From positions 248,001-312,000 of the forward strand of contig OY723303.1 of NCBI GenBank assembly GCA_963210315.1: 64,000 bases of DNA. Direction: 5' to 3'. Under the pieces are notes generated by a model, which made no database searches, was not told the origin of the DNA, and worked only from the letters and a program-made list of their open reading frames with translations. The position numbers and the translations under genes are program-made. Shown here piece by piece: positions 62,345-64,000 of the stretch; position 1 is the first letter of the stretch, and each line of letters opens with the position of its first letter. This stretch comes from Rhynchopus euleeides. Taxonomy: Eukaryota > Euglenozoa > Diplonemea > Diplonemida > Diplonemidae.

Positions 62345-64000
62345 TGCCATGGTTGCCACGCTGTGAGGGTTCAGCCACATAGGCTAGACCTCACAGCTTG
62401 AACGTACAATTACACCCCGGGTGTTTATCAGATTGTCTGATACCAACCGCATCCAAAGAAAAAAAGAGAAGGGATAAAAAAAATCAAAACAGACAAATGG
62501 ACAGTGAGTTCCTTTGGCGAAAAGGGGGGGGGGTGGGAAACTAACTGTGCCCCTCCCTGACTCCCCACTCCCTTCCCGCGCTGGATCCTGAAGTGATAGC
62601 AAAAAAACGTAGCGACAAAAAAAACTTACCCCCCCAACAAAGCTGTCCGGTAGTTGGGGTGGGGATTTTCTTTTGTCGTGACGCCAATCCCCACTCGCTG
62701 TTGTGCACGCCACTACGCCACTACCCACCCGGCATGGGTGGGCAGCGCGGGGTGTTGTCGAGTGGGGGGTTCGCAAGATCCCCGGGAATAAAGGGGCACA
62801 GCAAGCCGCCCTCTCCCCCTCCCCCCCAGTTGGCGACGCCGAGCTATCAAAACAAGCGAATTGCCCCCACTCCCCACCCCCTACATACCCCGGCAGTGCG
62901 GTGTGTGAGCGGGGCGGGCGGTAGCTATTGACTTGTGTTGTAGTCGGGTGGAAAGACAAAAAAAATATATACAGAAACAGCGGAGCCGCACAGCGGGTGA
63001 TGCCACGGCCCGTGAGCCTCGCCATTGCCACCGGCGCAACCGCTGTTTCGGCATGCTGCCTGGGGGGCCGTGAAACCTCCTGTTTTTCACGGCAGCACCG
63101 CAACGGCCCTCCACCAAGGTTTCCCCCGGCTTTAGCCGACCCAAGCGTAGTTCCACCATGTTTCGGGTCCCGATGAAACGTTGTTTTTCTGCTTTCTGGG
63201 ACATGATGATTCTTCTGTTTCGATGATCATGGCGGTGATCGCCCACCATTGAGAGGGCCAAGACAGCTCTCGGCACTCTCGGTTCTCTCCTTGAAACCCA
63301 TCGCAGTGGAGTGGGCTGTTTGTGTCTGTTCCGTGCTAACAAAAAAAATGCCAAGGTCAAAAGAAGATAGTTGGAGAGAACGTTCTGTCAGTGTGCTTGA
63401 ATGTACAAACATTTCCTTTTCCCTCTCTCGGCGAGGCATGCAAACAGAAAATAGACCGGGATCCGAATTGAAAGCTTCAAGGACTTCCTGGAAAACCCGT
63501 TCCACCGCATATCCCACCGAGTCAGAACAGTCGAGAGATCCAGCAGAGCTATCTGGGCTCCGGTGGATCGTGAAGCGACCGCAAAATAAAGTAAGCGCGA
63601 TAACAAACAAAGCCACCCGGGAAAAAAAACTCGACTGCTGCAACCGGGTTGCGAATCAGATTTTGGCGTTCTTCAAACGACCGAAACACCCCCACGGTGC
63701 AAATTGCAGGAATCACCCTTCACAAAGAGGAAAAAAAACATAGAAATCGGCAGAAGGAAGACAGCCTTTCCTTTTTTTGTGAAGCATTGTGTGTTGGTTT
63801 ACAAACCCCAGCCCAAAAATCAGGCGCAGAGGGGGTGGGCGAGCCTCGTTTTGTGTGGTGGCTCGGGGAGAGGGGAGAGGGGTTGTGCGAGCCTCTTCTT
63901 GAACGATTTGAACGATTTGAACAATTTGAACAATTTTTGGCCGTGCTTGTCGCGTCCCCCGGTGAGGGGGGGTCACTGTTTCGTGTGGGTCTCCTTGCCG
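62345..64000. other. End of window: weak ORFs only
   Basis: A minus-strand frame with an ATG at 63204 (MSQKAEKQRFIGTRN) is open about 100 codons and could be a real exon. Another near 63560-63300 (SDSVGYAVERVFQEVLEAF) also looks protein-like. Neither has a recognised domain or clear ends. At 63900-63950 GAACGATTT/GAACAATTT is tandemly repeated beside TTTTTGGCCGTGCT, the inverse of 29851-29885. No gene is called with confidence. Confidence 0.3.

Noticed and set aside
62384..63103. 239-codon minus-strand ORF
   Set aside because: Runs through homopolymers and lacks any coherent domain or start context.

Overview
The window looks like nuclear DNA of a single-celled eukaryote. It is GC-rich, has long G/C homopolymers, GT-AG-like introns in some genes, and a very high load of non-LTR (LINE) retrotransposons, terminal-inverted-repeat (TIR) elements and small dispersed repeats. 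Proteins with DUF4116-type repeats and the overall style suggest an alveolate such as a chromerid or a dinoflagellate. That placement is inference and was not tested. No bacterial operons, tRNAs, rRNAs or CRISPR arrays were found.

Layout. 1-1407: one end of a long-TIR transposon. 1840-2604: a single-pass membrane protein gene. 3.0-7.9 kb: low-complexity DNA, dispersed repeats, and a multi-exon unknown gene (about 4.5-6.45 kb) carrying a TIR element exactly where an intron is predicted. 8.87-20.88 kb: one two-ORF LINE on the minus strand. Its second ORF is broken by three later insertions: a poly(A) retroposon, a 5'-truncated LINE, and an oligo-G-capped TIR element. Removing the three insertions and one target-site copy each leaves a continuous frame by coordinate arithmetic. 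20.9-22.5 kb: two oligo-G-capped TIR elements, one with an 18-bp minisatellite. 23.9-27.45 kb and 38.7-41.76 kb: a direct segmental duplication, each copy with a gene joining a ubiquitin-like N-terminus to 25-residue DUF4116-type repeats. Between them lie a ubiquitin-like/WD40 gene (30.2-31.3 kb), a 250-bp GA microsatellite, another TIR element (32.8-33.95 kb) and a coiled-coil gene (34.2-36.5 kb). 42.9-47.8 kb: a 606-aa unknown protein and a TRM13-like tRNA methyltransferase. 49.92-53.70 kb: a complete long-TIR transposon with a zinc-finger ORF and a nested TA-flanked element. 55.2-56.3 kb: small exons between inverted repeats. 61.0-61.5 kb: a HAD-family hydrolase. The rest is repeat-rich spacer.

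All well-supported host genes lie on the minus strand, and most are single long ORFs. This suggests a unidirectional, intron-poor gene cluster heavily invaded by mobile DNA. Starts given below were checked for a real ATG where stated. Exon boundaries are readings by eye, not predictions from a splice model.
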